A stretch of DNA of 64,000 nucleotides. It comes from Pseudomonas sp. DTU12.3. GTDB taxonomy: Bacteria; Pseudomonadota; Gammaproteobacteria; Pseudomonadales; Pseudomonadaceae. This document shows positions 44,887 to 54,252 of this stretch, one piece after another. How positions within the stretch are numbered: the stretch's first letter is position 1; every line of letters begins with the position of its first letter. Where the stretch lies: positions 1,057,501 through 1,121,500 of the forward strand of contig NZ_CP027218.1 in the NCBI RefSeq assembly GCF_004124275.1, read 5' to 3'. Under the pieces are notes generated by a model that searched no databases, was not told the DNA's origin, and saw only the letters and a list, made by a program, of their open reading frames with translations. A program made the translations under genes and the position numbers.

Positions 44887-46344
44887 ATGCTGTACGACAC
44901 CCTGATTCGCAATGCCCTGATCATCGATGGCAGCAACACGCCCGGTTACCAGGCCGACGTGGCTATCCGCGATGGCCGTATCGAGCGCATCGGCGACCTG
45001 CACGATGCCACGGCGACCGAAGAAATTGACGCCGCCGGCCGCGTGCTGGCGCCGGGTTTTATCGACGTGCACACCCACGACGACACCGTGGTCATTCGTC
45101 AGCCAGAGATGCTGCCAAAGCTCAGCCAGGGCGTGACCACAGTGATTGTCGGCAACTGCGGGATCAGCGCTTCGCCGGTGACATTGAAGGGTAATCCGCC
45201 GGATCCGATGAACCTGCTCGGTACAGCGGCAGCGTTCGTTTATCCCCGTTTCAGCGATTACCGTGCGGCGGTGGAAGCAGCGAATACCACACTGAACGTT
45301 GCCGCGCTGGTCGGCCATACAGCGCTGCGCAGCAATCATCTGGACGATCTGTTCCGCACCGCGACACCGGATGAAATCGCCGCGATGCGCGAGCAATTGC
45401 GTGAAAGCCTTGAGAACGGTGCGTTGGGTTTATCCACAGGCCTCGCCTACGCCAGCGCCTACAACGCCTCCACTGACGAAGTGATGCAACTGACCGAAGA
45501 ACTCACGGCTTTCGGCGCGGTGTACGCCACGCATTTGCGCAGCGAATTCGCCCCGGTTCTGGAGGCTATGGATGAAGCTTTTAAAATCGCTCGACATGCG
45601 CAATCGCCGGTGATCATTTCCCACCTCAAATGCGCCGGCGTCGGTAACTGGGGGCGCAGTCCGCAGTTACTCGCATCGCTGGAAGAAGCGGCAAAAACCC
45701 ACCCGGTCGGCTGCGATTGTTACCCGTATGCAGCAAGTTCTTCGACCCTGGATTTGAAGCAAGTCACCGATGCGCATCGCATCACCATCACCTGGTCGAC
45801 GCCGCACCCGCAAGTCAGCGGTCGCGACCTGATCGACATCGCCGCCGAATGGAATCTGCCGCTGCTCGACGCCGCGAAACGCCTGCAACCCGCCGGCGCG
45901 GTGTACTACGGCATGGACGAGGCCGATGTACGAAGAATCCTCGCCCATCCGTTATCGATGGTCGGTTCTGACGGCCTGCCGGAAGACCCGTTCCCGCATC
46001 CACGTCTGTGGGGCGCTTTCCCACGGGTGTTGGGCCATTTCAGTCGCGATGTCGGGCTGTTTCCTCTGCATACCGCCGTGCACAAGATGACTGGGCTGTC
46101 GGCGGCGCGATTTGGCTTGAAGGAACGCGGCGAGATTCGTGAAGGTTATTGGGCGGATCTGGTGTTGTTCGACCCGGCGACCGTACGTGATGTGGCGGAT
46201 TTCAACGACCCGCAACGACCGGCGCAGGGGATTGATGGCGTGTGGATCAATGGCGTGTTGAGTTATCGCGACGGGCAGGCGAACGGGCGCAGGGAAGGGC
46301 GTTTTCTGGCACGCGAAGGTGATTTGCGCAAAGGGTTTCATTGA
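44887..46344 (+). CDS. N-acyl-D-amino-acid deacylase (D-aminoacylase)
   Basis: The 485-residue amidohydrolase would hydrolyse N-acyl-D-amino acids to free D-amino acids and a carboxylate. It has the first metal motif GFIDVHTHDD at residues 57-66, with H62 and H64. Further family features are GNCGIS near residue 96, IISHLKCAG near 240 and the catalytic-Asp region MVGSDGLPEDPFPHPRLWGAFPRVLG near residue 358. It is the last gene of the GntP-RpiR operon, giving a compact import, control and hydrolysis unit. Confidence 0.92.
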   Translation: MLYDTLIRNALIIDGSNTPGYQADVAIRDGRIERIGDLHDATATEEIDAAGRVLAPGFIDVHTHDDTVVIRQPEMLPKLSQGVTTVIVGNCGISASPVTLKGNPPDPMNLLGTAAAFVYPRFSDYRAAVEAANTTLNVAALVGHTALRSNHLDDLFRTATPDEIAAMREQLRESLENGALGLSTGLAYASAYNASTDEVMQLTEELTAFGAVYATHLRSEFAPVLEAMDEAFKIARHAQSPVIISHLKCAGVGNWGRSPQLLASLEEAAKTHPVGCDCYPYAASSSTLDLKQVTDAHRITITWSTPHPQVSGRDLIDIAAEWNLPLLDAAKRLQPAGAVYYGMDEADVRRILAHPLSMVGSDGLPEDPFPHPRLWGAFPRVLGHFSRDVGLFPLHTAVHKMTGLSAARFGLKERGEIREGYWADLVLFDPATVRDVADFNDPQRPAQGIDGVWINGVLSYRDGQANGRREGRFLAREGDLRKGFH

Positions 46345-46349
46345 TCGCA

Positions 46350-46388
46350 ATGTCCCTGTAGGAGCTGCCGCAGGCTGCGATCTTTTGA
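46350..46388. repeat. Single REP element
   Basis: CTGTAGGAGCTGCCGCAGGC... followed by TGCGATCTTTTGATC is one half of the REP class seen at 17357 and 39522, here without a clear partner. It lies after the deacylase gene. Confidence 0.65.
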
Positions 46389-46495
46389 TCCACGTCTCAT
46401 AGTGGCACTCTGAGATTAAAGAATGTCGCGACCAAGCCGAATTGCTGACATCCACCCCAGCTACGCTGCGGGGCCAATCAGTCAGGGAGCACCCC

Positions 46496-46864
46496 ATGAG
46501 CTTCGGCAAAACCACCCCGATCCTGCGGATCTTCGATGAGGCCAAGGCCGTTGAATTCTACGTCGACTTCCTCGGCTTCAAGATCGACTGGCAGCATCGC
46601 TTCGAGGCGAACTTCCCGCTGTATCTGCAAGTGTCGCGTGGCGAGTGTGTGCTGCACCTGTCCGAGCATCACGGCGATGCAAGCCCGGGTTCGGCGCTGC
46701 GCATCGAGACCGATGAACTGGAGGTTTTCCAGCAGCAGCTGCTGGCCAAGGACTACAAGTTCTCGCACCCGCAAATTCAGGCCATGCCGTGGGGCAGCCA
46801 GGACATGACCATCGCCGATCCGTTCGGTAATCGGTTGGTGTTTACCAACGCGATCAGCCTTTGA
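46496..46864 (+). CDS. VOC-superfamily (glyoxalase/bleomycin-resistance-like) protein
   Basis: The 122-residue protein shows the paired beta-alpha-beta-beta-beta fold of the vicinal-oxygen-chelate superfamily. It has TPILRIFDEAKAVEFYVDFLGF at the start, CVLHLSEHHGDASPGSALRIE in the middle and MTIADPFGNRLVF at the end. It resembles the glyoxalase superfamily proteins near bleomycin-resistance proteins. Such short members either bind ligands as dimers or are metal enzymes; the function here is not defined. CAGGGAG precedes the ATG. It stands alone between a REP and a long inverted repeat. Confidence 0.85.
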   Translation: MSFGKTTPILRIFDEAKAVEFYVDFLGFKIDWQHRFEANFPLYLQVSRGECVLHLSEHHGDASPGSALRIETDELEVFQQQLLAKDYKFSHPQIQAMPWGSQDMTIADPFGNRLVFTNAISL

Positions 46865-46882
46865 GGTGAAGCAGGCTAAAAG

Positions 46883-47098
46883 CCCCTCACCCTCACCCTA
46901 ACCCTCCCGAAACGTCGGACCGCCCGGAGGGAGAGGGGACTGACCCGGGGATGCTTGAGAGATACACCGACCTGAACCTGTTCGGTCGAATCCATAATCG
47001 ACTCGGTCATTCAGATCGATGTATAGCACCAGACACCTCGGTCGGCTCCCTCTCCCTCCGGGCGGTCCGACGTTTCGGGAGAGGGCTGGGGTGAGGGG
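46883..47098. repeat. Long inverted repeat, 50-57-base arms
   Basis: The left arm (46883-46939, starting CCCCTCACCCTCACCCTAAC) and right arm (47047-47098, ending GGGTGAGGGG) are closely complementary. They share CGAAACGTCGGACCGCCCGG and its mirror and flank about 107 bases of unique sequence. This is a larger intergenic palindrome class than the REPs. The spacer contains no gene. Confidence 0.85.
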
Positions 47099-47112
47099 AA
47101 AATGACACACCG

Positions 47113-47160
47113 CAAAAAGAAGCCAGCCACCCAACCCTTCCAGTTGGGTGGTGGGCTTTT
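47113..47160 (-). terminator. Terminator of the DUF6124 gene
   Basis: Read leftward, AGCCCACCACCCAACT pairs with GGTTGGGTGGCTGGCT around GGAAG and is followed by TCTTTTTG. It lies just after the stop at 47164. Confidence 0.8.
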
Positions 47161-47163
47161 GCG

Positions 47164-47529
47164 TTACTCGGTCGGCACTAACCTGTCCAACACGCGATTA
47201 ACCGCCATTTCCGCCACCATCACCACTTGCGCAATACCCTGCAAAGTCTTGCGGTGGGTGCCTGCAAACAGCGCCGCATGGTTGTTGAGCATCACAGTGG
47301 CGGAACCAAGGGTTTCGCTGGCGTCGGCCAGCAGGGATTCGGTATCGGCTTCGGGATTGGCCATGTACAGCGTGTTGGGGGAGTAGGGCGCAGCCATGAG
47401 GTCGGCATTTGGCGGCCCGAGATAGTGATCGAGTGCGCGCTCGGCGGCTTCGTGGAATTTCTTGGAGTCGGGTGATTCGTAGGGGGATGCCGGGTCGGTG
47501 GCCGGCGGGTTTGGCGTAACTTTTAACAT
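47164..47529 (-). CDS. DUF6124-family protein of unknown function
   Basis: The 121-residue protein has a proline-rich N-terminus (KVTPNPPATDPAS) and a helical remainder. The helices include HEAAERALDHYL, a central SLLADASETLGSATVMLNNHA and QVVMVAEMAVNRVLDRL. It matches the small Pseudomonas family labelled DUF3077/DUF6124. No signal peptide, membrane segment or catalytic motif is visible. It is a single gene with its own terminator. The start ATG follows a purine-rich AAAGGTACG sequence. Confidence 0.75.
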   Translation of the reverse strand: MLKVTPNPPATDPASPYESPDSKKFHEAAERALDHYLGPPNADLMAAPYSPNTLYMANPEADTESLLADASETLGSATVMLNNHAALFAGTHRKTLQGIAQVVMVAEMAVNRVLDRLVPTE

Positions 47530-47899
47530 GGGAGCGTACCTTTTAAAGCCCCATCCACTTCGCCGCTAAGCAAAAGGGAGGCAGCTGTGCGCAAGTTAGC
47601 GGACCGGTCGCATCCCACCCCGGCGCACCCGAAGGTGCCATGCGCACAGCCACCATCAAGCGCAGGCAAATACCTGACTGGATGATACTCGTGCAGCGGG
47701 GAGCGAATTTAGCCGAGCCGCTAAGCTCGATCACTGGAAATCAGTGACCGAATCAAGTTACGCAGCATGCTCAGGGCGCACAAGCCGGCGGATTCTGGCT
47801 TAGGCGTAGGTTATGGCGCAAGGATTTGTGGGCTGTTTCGCGTAACGCTGAGTGTCCTTAAACATCATCTTTGAAAGTGTTTATTGCGTTGTGGGGAGT
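47530..47899. other. Intergenic region without a recognised gene
   Basis: About 370 bases upstream of the DUF6124 gene contain no convincing frame or RNA gene. Short GC-rich dyads (GGCGCACCCGAAGGTGCCATGCGC near 47621-47644) could form a hairpin. The promoter of the DUF6124 gene should lie in the first 150 bases. Confidence 0.5.
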
Positions 47900-48003
47900 G
47901 GCCTCATCGCGAGCAGGCTCACTCCTACAGTTGATCTTCAGTGAACGCAGATTCTGTGTCCGATACAGCCCCCTGTAGGAGTGAGCCTGCTCGCGATGAG
48001 GCC
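47900..48003. repeat. REP-type inverted pair
   Basis: GGCCTCATCGCGAGCAGGCT... (47900-47930) is mirrored exactly at 47973-48003, a 31-base arm length. It lies just beyond the end of the AraC-type gene and may act as its transcript end. Confidence 0.9.
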
Positions 48004-48010
48004 AGAACAT

Positions 48011-49027
48011 TCACCCGCGATGCATCTGCCGAAACTCCCCCGGCGGCATCCCGCGTCGGCTCTTGAACGTGCGGTGAAACGACCTCGGTTCGGTAAACCC
48101 CAGATACTGCGCAATGTCCTGAATCGGCAACGTACTGTTGAGCAAATAATGCTCAGCCAGCTCCTGGCGCAAATCATCGAGAATCTGTTGATACGACGTC
48201 CCCGCCTGATGCAACTGCCGCTGCAACGTACGCACTGAAACCGCGAGCTGCTCGGCCACCTGCTCCTTGCGCGGCAAGCCTTCCTTGAGCAACTGCCGCA
48301 GAATGTTCTTCACCTGCTGCTCAAGTGACGCATCCGCAAGCGTCGCCATCAATCCCAGCGCATGTTCTTCCAGGGTTCGCAGCAATTGCGCATCCGCTTG
48401 CCGCAACGGCAACTGCAAATACGCCAGCGGCACGATCAGCGCCGAATACGGCTGATCGAACAACACCGGGCAATCGAAAAACGCCTCGTACTGCGCCGGC
48501 GTCGCCTCGGCCGGGCATGAATGTTCAAGCCAGACAGCGGCCGGCGACATCTGCGTATCGGCGATCCAGCGTGCATATTGCAGCCATGATCCCAGCACGT
48601 TCTCCACCAGATGCCGACGAATCCGCGGACGCTGATAACGACAGGTCCAGATCAGATGAACATGGCCATCCTGCACCTCGGCGCGACTGACGCCCATGTC
48701 GCCGACCAGTTTCTCGAACGGCATGATCCGGCTCATTGCATCACCGAGGGTCGCGCAGTTCATGGTGATGTAACCGAGCACGCTCCACGAATTGGGCAGG
48801 ACGAAATTCGCCGCGTTGAGCCCGAACAACGGATCGCCCGAATGTTCGCAGAAATAATCCAGCAAGCGTTCATGCGCCTCGCCCGGCAAGCGCAGGGTGT
48901 TGTCGCTCAACTGCTGCGCCTGCAAACCCGCCGCCGCCAACGCAGGCTCGACGGCCATGCCCAGTTGTTCGGCGTGGCGCAGGTATTTGAGCAGCGGCGG
49001 AACCGAGGTGAAGCCAAGCGATTGCAT
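48011..49027 (-). CDS. AraC-family transcriptional regulator
   Basis: The 338-residue protein has an N-terminal ligand/dimer domain of the Arabinose_bd (PF12625-like) group and a C-terminal AraC double helix-turn-helix. The latter contains AEQLAVSVRTLQRQLHQAGTSYQQILDD and IQDIAQYLGFTEPRSFHRTFKSRRGMPPGEFR. The ATG at 49027 is chosen because upstream in-frame codons run into the divergent gene. It is divergent from the six-gene lipid/glycerol-like operon with 210 bases between, so it is the probable activator of that operon. Confidence 0.9.
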   Translation of the reverse strand: MQSLGFTSVPPLLKYLRHAEQLGMAVEPALAAAGLQAQQLSDNTLRLPGEAHERLLDYFCEHSGDPLFGLNAANFVLPNSWSVLGYITMNCATLGDAMSRIMPFEKLVGDMGVSRAEVQDGHVHLIWTCRYQRPRIRRHLVENVLGSWLQYARWIADTQMSPAAVWLEHSCPAEATPAQYEAFFDCPVLFDQPYSALIVPLAYLQLPLRQADAQLLRTLEEHALGLMATLADASLEQQVKNILRQLLKEGLPRKEQVAEQLAVSVRTLQRQLHQAGTSYQQILDDLRQELAEHYLLNSTLPIQDIAQYLGFTEPRSFHRTFKSRRGMPPGEFRQMHRG

Positions 49028-49237
49028 GATCCCATTCCTTTGATCAACGGCAGTGGAGGCGGACGAATAGCCTGAAAGGTAATTTGAAACCCCGACTAAA
49101 GTAAATGGCTGACGCTTGCGCGACGTTTGACTCAATTGGCTACACGAACTGGCCGGATGCGACCGTGACACTTTGCGGCCGCTGGCTAGTATGGGGGCCT
49201 GAAATATCACTGATCTGACGGCAAAAAGGACACACGC

Positions 49238-50833
49238 ATGCGACGCTGGAACGGCTGGGGAGATGCAACCACGGTGGTCGAACTGCCGGCCCAGGGCGCG
49301 GAGTTTCTTCATGAACGACTGGGCGAGGGGCGCGCGCTGGCCGATGCCACGCTTGAAGCGGCATTGGCGCGCGTACCGGCCTCGCGGTTGCAGGCGCACA
49401 CCTTGTACAGCGTCGATGCCCATGACCGTTTGCTGCATGCGCGGGGCCAGAGCCTGCCGGACTGGCTGGCGTTGCGCGAAGGTGCGCTGGGCAATTATCC
49501 CGACGCGGTGGCGTTTCCCGAGACCGCTGAGCATATTCGCCAATTGCTGGCGCTCGCCCATGAACAGGATTTGTGCCTGATCCCGTATGGCGGCGGCACG
49601 TCGGTGGCCGGGCACATTAATCCGCCGGATTCAGCGCGGCCGGTGGTGACGGTATCGCTGGCGCGGATGAATCGCCTGATCGACCTCGACGAACAAAGCC
49701 TGCTGGCAACGTTCGGCCCCGGTGCGAGTGGCCCGCAAGTGGAAAGTCAGTTGCGTGCGCGGGGCTACACGCTGGGGCATTTTCCTCAGTCGTGGGAGCT
49801 GTCGACATTGGGCGGTTGGGTCGCCAGCCGTTCCAGCGGTCAGCAGTCGTTGCGCTATGGCCGGATCGAGCAGTTGTTTGCTGGCGGCACTTTGGAAACG
49901 TTCGCCGGGCCTTTGGATATTCCAACTTTCCCGGCTTCGGCTGCCGGACCCGATTTGCGCGAAGTGGTGCTCGGTTGCGAGGGCCGTTTCGGGATCATTT
50001 CCGAGGTCAAGGTGCGGGTCAGCGCGCTGCCCGCCGATGAGCGTTTCTACGGTGTATTTCTGCCCTCTTGGACCAAGGCACTGCAAGCCATTCGCCAATT
50101 GGCCCAGGCGCGCGTACCGCTGTCGATGCTGCGCCTGTCCAATGCGGTGGAAACCGAAACGCAACTGGCGCTGGCCGGTCATCCGCAACAAATCGCCTGG
50201 CTGGAAAAGTACCTGAAGCTAAGGGGGGCAGCAGAGGGGAAATGCCTGCTGACCTTCGGCGTCACCGGCAATCGCCGACAAAACGCATTGTCACTAAAAC
50301 AGGCGCGGCAACATCTGAAAGCCTTCGGCGGTGTGTTCACCGGCACCTTGCTCGGCAAGAAATGGGCGCAGAACCGCTTCCGTTTCCCTTACCTGCGCGA
50401 GAACCTGTGGAACGCCGGTTACGTCGTCGACACCCTCGAAACCGCCACCGACTGGAGCAACGTCGACAACCTGCTCAACCTCATCGAAATCAGCCTGCGC
50501 GACGCCTTGGCCGCCGAGGGCGAGCGCGTGCATGTGTTCACCCACTTGTCCCACGTCTACGGCGAAGGTTCGAGCATCTACACCACTTACGTGTTTCGCC
50601 CGGCGGCGGATTACCCCGCGACGCTGGCGCGCTGGAAAGCGCTCAAACACGCGGCCAGCCAGACCATCGTCGACAACCACGGCACCATCAGTCACCAGCA
50701 TGGCGTCGGCAAGGATCACGCACCGTACTTGTTGCGCGAGAAGGGCGCACTGGCGATGGATACCTTGCAGGCGCTGAGTAAACACTTCGATCCGGCCGGG
50801 CGCCTCAACCCCGGCACGCTGTTGCCGGAGTGA
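49238..50833 (+). CDS. FAD-binding oxidase, alkyldihydroxyacetonephosphate synthase-like
   Basis: The 531-residue protein is a vanillyl-alcohol-oxidase-type flavoprotein. It has the FAD motif PYGGGTSVAGHI near residue 125, GWVASRSSGQQSLRYGRIEQL near 190, VLGCEGRFGIISEVKVRV near 245 and a late SHQHGVGKDH segment near 487. This pattern, including the His-rich loop (SHHHGVGK in AGPS), is closest to alkyl-DHAP synthases, which exchange an acyl for an alkyl chain in ether lipids; glycolate or lactate oxidation is an alternative. AAAAAGGA precedes the ATG. It heads the operon, and the GlpD-like gene follows after five bases. Confidence 0.85.
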   Translation: MRRWNGWGDATTVVELPAQGAEFLHERLGEGRALADATLEAALARVPASRLQAHTLYSVDAHDRLLHARGQSLPDWLALREGALGNYPDAVAFPETAEHIRQLLALAHEQDLCLIPYGGGTSVAGHINPPDSARPVVTVSLARMNRLIDLDEQSLLATFGPGASGPQVESQLRARGYTLGHFPQSWELSTLGGWVASRSSGQQSLRYGRIEQLFAGGTLETFAGPLDIPTFPASAAGPDLREVVLGCEGRFGIISEVKVRVSALPADERFYGVFLPSWTKALQAIRQLAQARVPLSMLRLSNAVETETQLALAGHPQQIAWLEKYLKLRGAAEGKCLLTFGVTGNRRQNALSLKQARQHLKAFGGVFTGTLLGKKWAQNRFRFPYLRENLWNAGYVVDTLETATDWSNVDNLLNLIEISLRDALAAEGERVHVFTHLSHVYGEGSSIYTTYVFRPAADYPATLARWKALKHAASQTIVDNHGTISHQHGVGKDHAPYLLREKGALAMDTLQALSKHFDPAGRLNPGTLLPE

Positions 50834-50838
50834 CGGCC

Positions 50839-52434
50839 ATGAGTCAGGACTGGAACGCTGAATGGCGCCAGCAGGTTCTGCCAACACTGGCGGATGAAAC
50901 CTGGGATCTGATCGTCATTGGCGGCGGTATCAGCGGCGCCGGCATTCTGCGTGAAGCGGCGCGCCGTGGTTGGCGTTGTCTGTTGCTGGAACAACGGGAT
51001 TTTGCCTGGGGTACGTCTAGCCGATCCTCGAAAATGGTACACGGCGGTTTGCGTTACATCGCTAAAGGACAATGGCGCCTGACCCGCGACTCGGTGCGCG
51101 AGCGTCAGCGCTTGCTCGACGAAGCGCCGGGGCTGGTCGAGCCGATGAGTTTCATGATGCCGCACTATCGCGGCGGCTTTCCCGGGCCTCGGGTGTTGGG
51201 TGGTTTGCTGAGCGTTTACGACGCCTTGGCGGGACGGCGCAGCCATCGTTTTCATGACGCGCAGCAGCTACGTTATCTGGCGCCTGGCGTGAAGGAAAAT
51301 GACTTGCTCGGCGGCACCCGTTTTGTCGATGCACTGACCGACGATGCGCGGCTGGTGATGCGCGTATTGAGCGAGGCGCGGGCCGATGGCGCTGTCGTGG
51401 TCAATGGCGTTCGCGTCGAACATTTGCTGCGAGAAAACGGCCGAGTGTGCGGCGTGCAGATCGAAGATTGCGAAGCCGGCGCGACTCTGCAATTGCGTTG
51501 TGGTGTGCTCGCGGTGGCCACTGGCGCGTGGGCTGAGCGCTTGCGCCCGACGGAGGCTCCACGGCAATTACGGCCGTTGCGCGGCAGTCATTTATTGCTG
51601 CCGGGCTGGCGTCTGCCGGTGGCGCAGGCGTTCACGTTTCTGCATGAGCGTGATCGGCGACCGGTGTTCGTTTTTCCGTGGGAAGGCGCGACAGTGGTCG
51701 GCACCACGGATCTCGATCATCGCGAAGATCTGGATCAGAGCGCGAGCATCATCGCTGAAGAACTCGACTATCTGCTGGCGGCCTGCACGCAGCAATTCCC
51801 CGGCGCAGAAGTGACGGCGAATGACGTGTTGTCGACCTGGTCGGGCGTACGTCCGGTAGTCGGCAGTGCAGCGGGCGATCATCAAGACAAACCCTCGAAC
51901 GAAACCCGTGAACATGTGCTGTGGCAGGAGCCCGGTTGCGTGACCTTGGCCGGCGGCAAACTCACCACGTTCCGCCCGCAAGCCATCGAAGTGCTCAAGG
52001 CCTGCGCAGACATGCTTGAGCGTCCCTTCGTCGATGACGCCGCGCCAGTTTTTGCCGCCGTCCCTGCACTGACAATTCCGCAATTGAGCAGCCAGCAGTG
52101 GCGACGTCTGGCCGGACGGCATGGCCGCGACCTGCCGAGGCTGGCGCAACTGATCAAAGACATCGGCCACGCAACGGTCGGCGCTACGGACACGTTGTGG
52201 GCGGAAATGGCCTTCGCCTGTGAAGCGGAAATGGTTCTGCATCTGGACGATCTGCTCCTGCGCCGCACGCGTCTTGGCCTGTTGCTGCCTCGTGGCGGCG
52301 AAGATTATTTCACCGCCATCCGCCAACTCTGCCAGCCACGACTCGGCTGGAGCGACGAACACTGGCAGCAGGAAACACTGCGTTATCAGGCGTTGTGGCA
52401 ACGCCATCACGGTTTGCCGGATGCCACGCGTTGA
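50839..52434 (+). CDS. GlpD-like FAD-dependent glycerol-3-phosphate dehydrogenase
   Basis: The 531-residue flavoprotein begins with the Rossmann motif [21 protein letters not shown] and the GlpD pattern [25 protein letters not shown] central [18 protein letters not shown], an [10 protein letters not shown] strand and the C-terminal GlpD helical domain follow. It would oxidise glycerol 3-phosphate or a close relative to the keto form. It probably is not the main glpD, because glpF, glpK and glpR are not next to it. It lies between the AGPS-like and FGGY kinase genes in one operon. Confidence 0.87.
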   Translation: MSQDWNAEWRQQVLPTLADETWDLIVIGGGISGAGILREAARRGWRCLLLEQRDFAWGTSSRSSKMVHGGLRYIAKGQWRLTRDSVRERQRLLDEAPGLVEPMSFMMPHYRGGFPGPRVLGGLLSVYDALAGRRSHRFHDAQQLRYLAPGVKENDLLGGTRFVDALTDDARLVMRVLSEARADGAVVVNGVRVEHLLRENGRVCGVQIEDCEAGATLQLRCGVLAVATGAWAERLRPTEAPRQLRPLRGSHLLLPGWRLPVAQAFTFLHERDRRPVFVFPWEGATVVGTTDLDHREDLDQSASIIAEELDYLLAACTQQFPGAEVTANDVLSTWSGVRPVVGSAAGDHQDKPSNETREHVLWQEPGCVTLAGGKLTTFRPQAIEVLKACADMLERPFVDDAAPVFAAVPALTIPQLSSQQWRRLAGRHGRDLPRLAQLIKDIGHATVGATDTLWAEMAFACEAEMVLHLDDLLLRRTRLGLLLPRGGEDYFTAIRQLCQPRLGWSDEHWQQETLRYQALWQRHHGLPDATR

Positions 52435-52454
52435 TGCCCCTTGAAGAGAGCTCC

Positions 52455-54023
52455 ATGGATAACCACCCGAACAAGCGTTACCTGCTGGCGATCGACAACG
52501 GCACCCAGAGCGTGCGCGCGCTGCTCTTCGATTTGCAGGGCAATCTGCTCGGCAAAGGCAAGGTTGAATTGCAGGCGTATTACTCGACGCAACCGGGCTG
52601 GGCCGAGCAGGATCCGGAGTATTACTGGGCGAAACTCGGTGAGGCTTGTCAGCAGGTCTGGGCGCAGACTGGCATTGATCGTTCGCAGATTGCCGGGGTG
52701 TCGCTGACCACTCAGCGCGGTACGGTGATCAACGTTGATGCCGAGGGCAAACCGCTGCGCCCGGCGATTCTGTGGCTCGATCAGCGTCAGAGCGAAGTCG
52801 AAGGCGGGATCAAAGGACCGTGGGGCTGGCTGTTCAAACTGGTCGGCGCGCAAGGCACTGTGGATTATTTTCGTGCCCAGGCTGAGGCGAACTGGATCGC
52901 TCAGCATCAGCCAGAAGTGTGGGCGACGACGGACAAGTTTTTGCTGCTCTCGGGGTTTCTCACCCATCGTCTTTGCGGACGCTTCGTAGACTCGGTGGGC
53001 TGCTGCGTCGGCTATCTGCCTTTCGACTTCAAACGCCTGAAATGGGCTGCGCCGACTGACTGGAAATGGCAGGCGCTGGCGGTGCGGCCCGAGAAATTGC
53101 CGACCCTGCACAAACCCGGTGAAACCCTTGGCTACATCACCGCTGAAGCCGCTCGCCATACCGGTATTCCGGAAGGCTTGCCGTTGATTGCGGCGGGTGC
53201 CGACAAGGCCTGCGAAGTGGTCGGTGCCGGCGTGGTCGATACGAGCACGGTGTGTTTGTCTTACGGCACCACGGCGACGATCACCAGCACCCGTTCGCGC
53301 TATCTGGAAATCGTCCCGTTGATTCCGCCGTACCCCTCGGCGGTGCCGGATCAGTACAACTGCGAGGTGATGATTTATCGCGGTTACTGGATGGTCAGCT
53401 GGTTCAAGAACGAGTTCGGTCTGCGCGAGATGCAGCAGGCGCAAGCGCAGGGTATCGAGCCGGAGCAACTGTTCGATGCGCTGGTGGATGCGGTACCGCC
53501 AGGTTCGATGGGTTTGATGCTGCAACCGTACTGGTCGCCGGGGATTCGTGAGCCGGGTGTCGAGGCGAAAGGCGCGATGATCGGCTTCGGCGATGTGCAT
53601 ACCCGTGCGCATATTTACCGGGCGATTCTTGAGGGGTTGGCGTATGCGTTGCGTCAGGGCATGGAGAATATCGAGCGGCGTTCAAAGGTGTCGGTCAAGC
53701 GTTTGCGCGTGGCGGGTGGCGGTTCGCAGAGCGACGCGGCGATGCAACTCACGGCGAACATTTTCGGCCTGCCGGCGGAGCGTCCGCATGTCTACGAAGC
53801 GTCTGGCCTGGGCGCGGCGATTTGTTGTGCGGTGGGGTTGGGATTGCACGCGGATTTCCCCACGGCCATCGCGGCAATGACCCGAGTAGGCGCGGTCTTC
53901 CACCCCCAACCCGAGGCGCAGAAAATCTACGAGCAACTGTACAAAGAGGTCTACCTGCGCATGTACCGCCAACTCAAACCGCTGTACCAAAGCATCCTCA
54001 AAATCACCGGCTACCCCGCCTGA
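52455..54023 (+). CDS. FGGY-family carbohydrate kinase
   Basis: The 522-residue kinase has the N-terminal phosphate-binding motif [17 protein letters not shown], the substrate-site region [14 protein letters not shown] near residue 110, and the C-terminal FGGY region [24 protein letters not shown] near 420. Members phosphorylate glycerol, xylulose, ribulose and other polyols, and the exact sugar cannot be read. In an operon with a GlpD-like enzyme, a glycerol-like substrate is plausible. GAAGAGAG precedes the ATG; a longer in-frame start inside the upstream gene is less likely. Confidence 0.88.
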   Translation: MDNHPNKRYLLAIDNGTQSVRALLFDLQGNLLGKGKVELQAYYSTQPGWAEQDPEYYWAKLGEACQQVWAQTGIDRSQIAGVSLTTQRGTVINVDAEGKPLRPAILWLDQRQSEVEGGIKGPWGWLFKLVGAQGTVDYFRAQAEANWIAQHQPEVWATTDKFLLLSGFLTHRLCGRFVDSVGCCVGYLPFDFKRLKWAAPTDWKWQALAVRPEKLPTLHKPGETLGYITAEAARHTGIPEGLPLIAAGADKACEVVGAGVVDTSTVCLSYGTTATITSTRSRYLEIVPLIPPYPSAVPDQYNCEVMIYRGYWMVSWFKNEFGLREMQQAQAQGIEPEQLFDALVDAVPPGSMGLMLQPYWSPGIREPGVEAKGAMIGFGDVHTRAHIYRAILEGLAYALRQGMENIERRSKVSVKRLRVAGGGSQSDAAMQLTANIFGLPAERPHVYEASGLGAAICCAVGLGLHADFPTAIAAMTRVGAVFHPQPEAQKIYEQLYKEVYLRMYRQLKPLYQSILKITGYPA

Positions 54024-54043
54024 AAACCCACCATAAATCCCCC

Positions 54044-54130
54044 TGTAGGAGCTGCCGAAGGCTGCGATCTTTTGATCTTGTTTTTCAAGATCAACGTCAA
54101 AAGATCGCAGCCTTCGGCAGCTCCTGCAGG
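54044..54130. repeat. REP-type inverted pair
   Basis: CTGTAGGAGCTGCCGAAGGC... is mirrored by ...GCCTTCGGCAGCTCCTGCAG with an additional GATCTTG.../...CAAGATC inner pairing. It interrupts the operon between the FGGY kinase and the PLC-like gene and may lower downstream expression. Confidence 0.88.
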
Positions 54131-54252
54131 GACCGTATTGAGATTTGGAATGGCGCCATCGGAGAGTTTTTCTGGTGAGATCGGACAGTGTCAGCAGCGA
54201 GGCCGGTTGTTAGGCTCATCCCCCACAGCCTCTCCAATAAGAACCACAAGCC

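Noticed and set aside
42241..48003. Repeated palindromes as a possible CRISPR array
   Set aside because: The repeats are paired REP palindromes scattered between genes, without regular spacers or cas genes.
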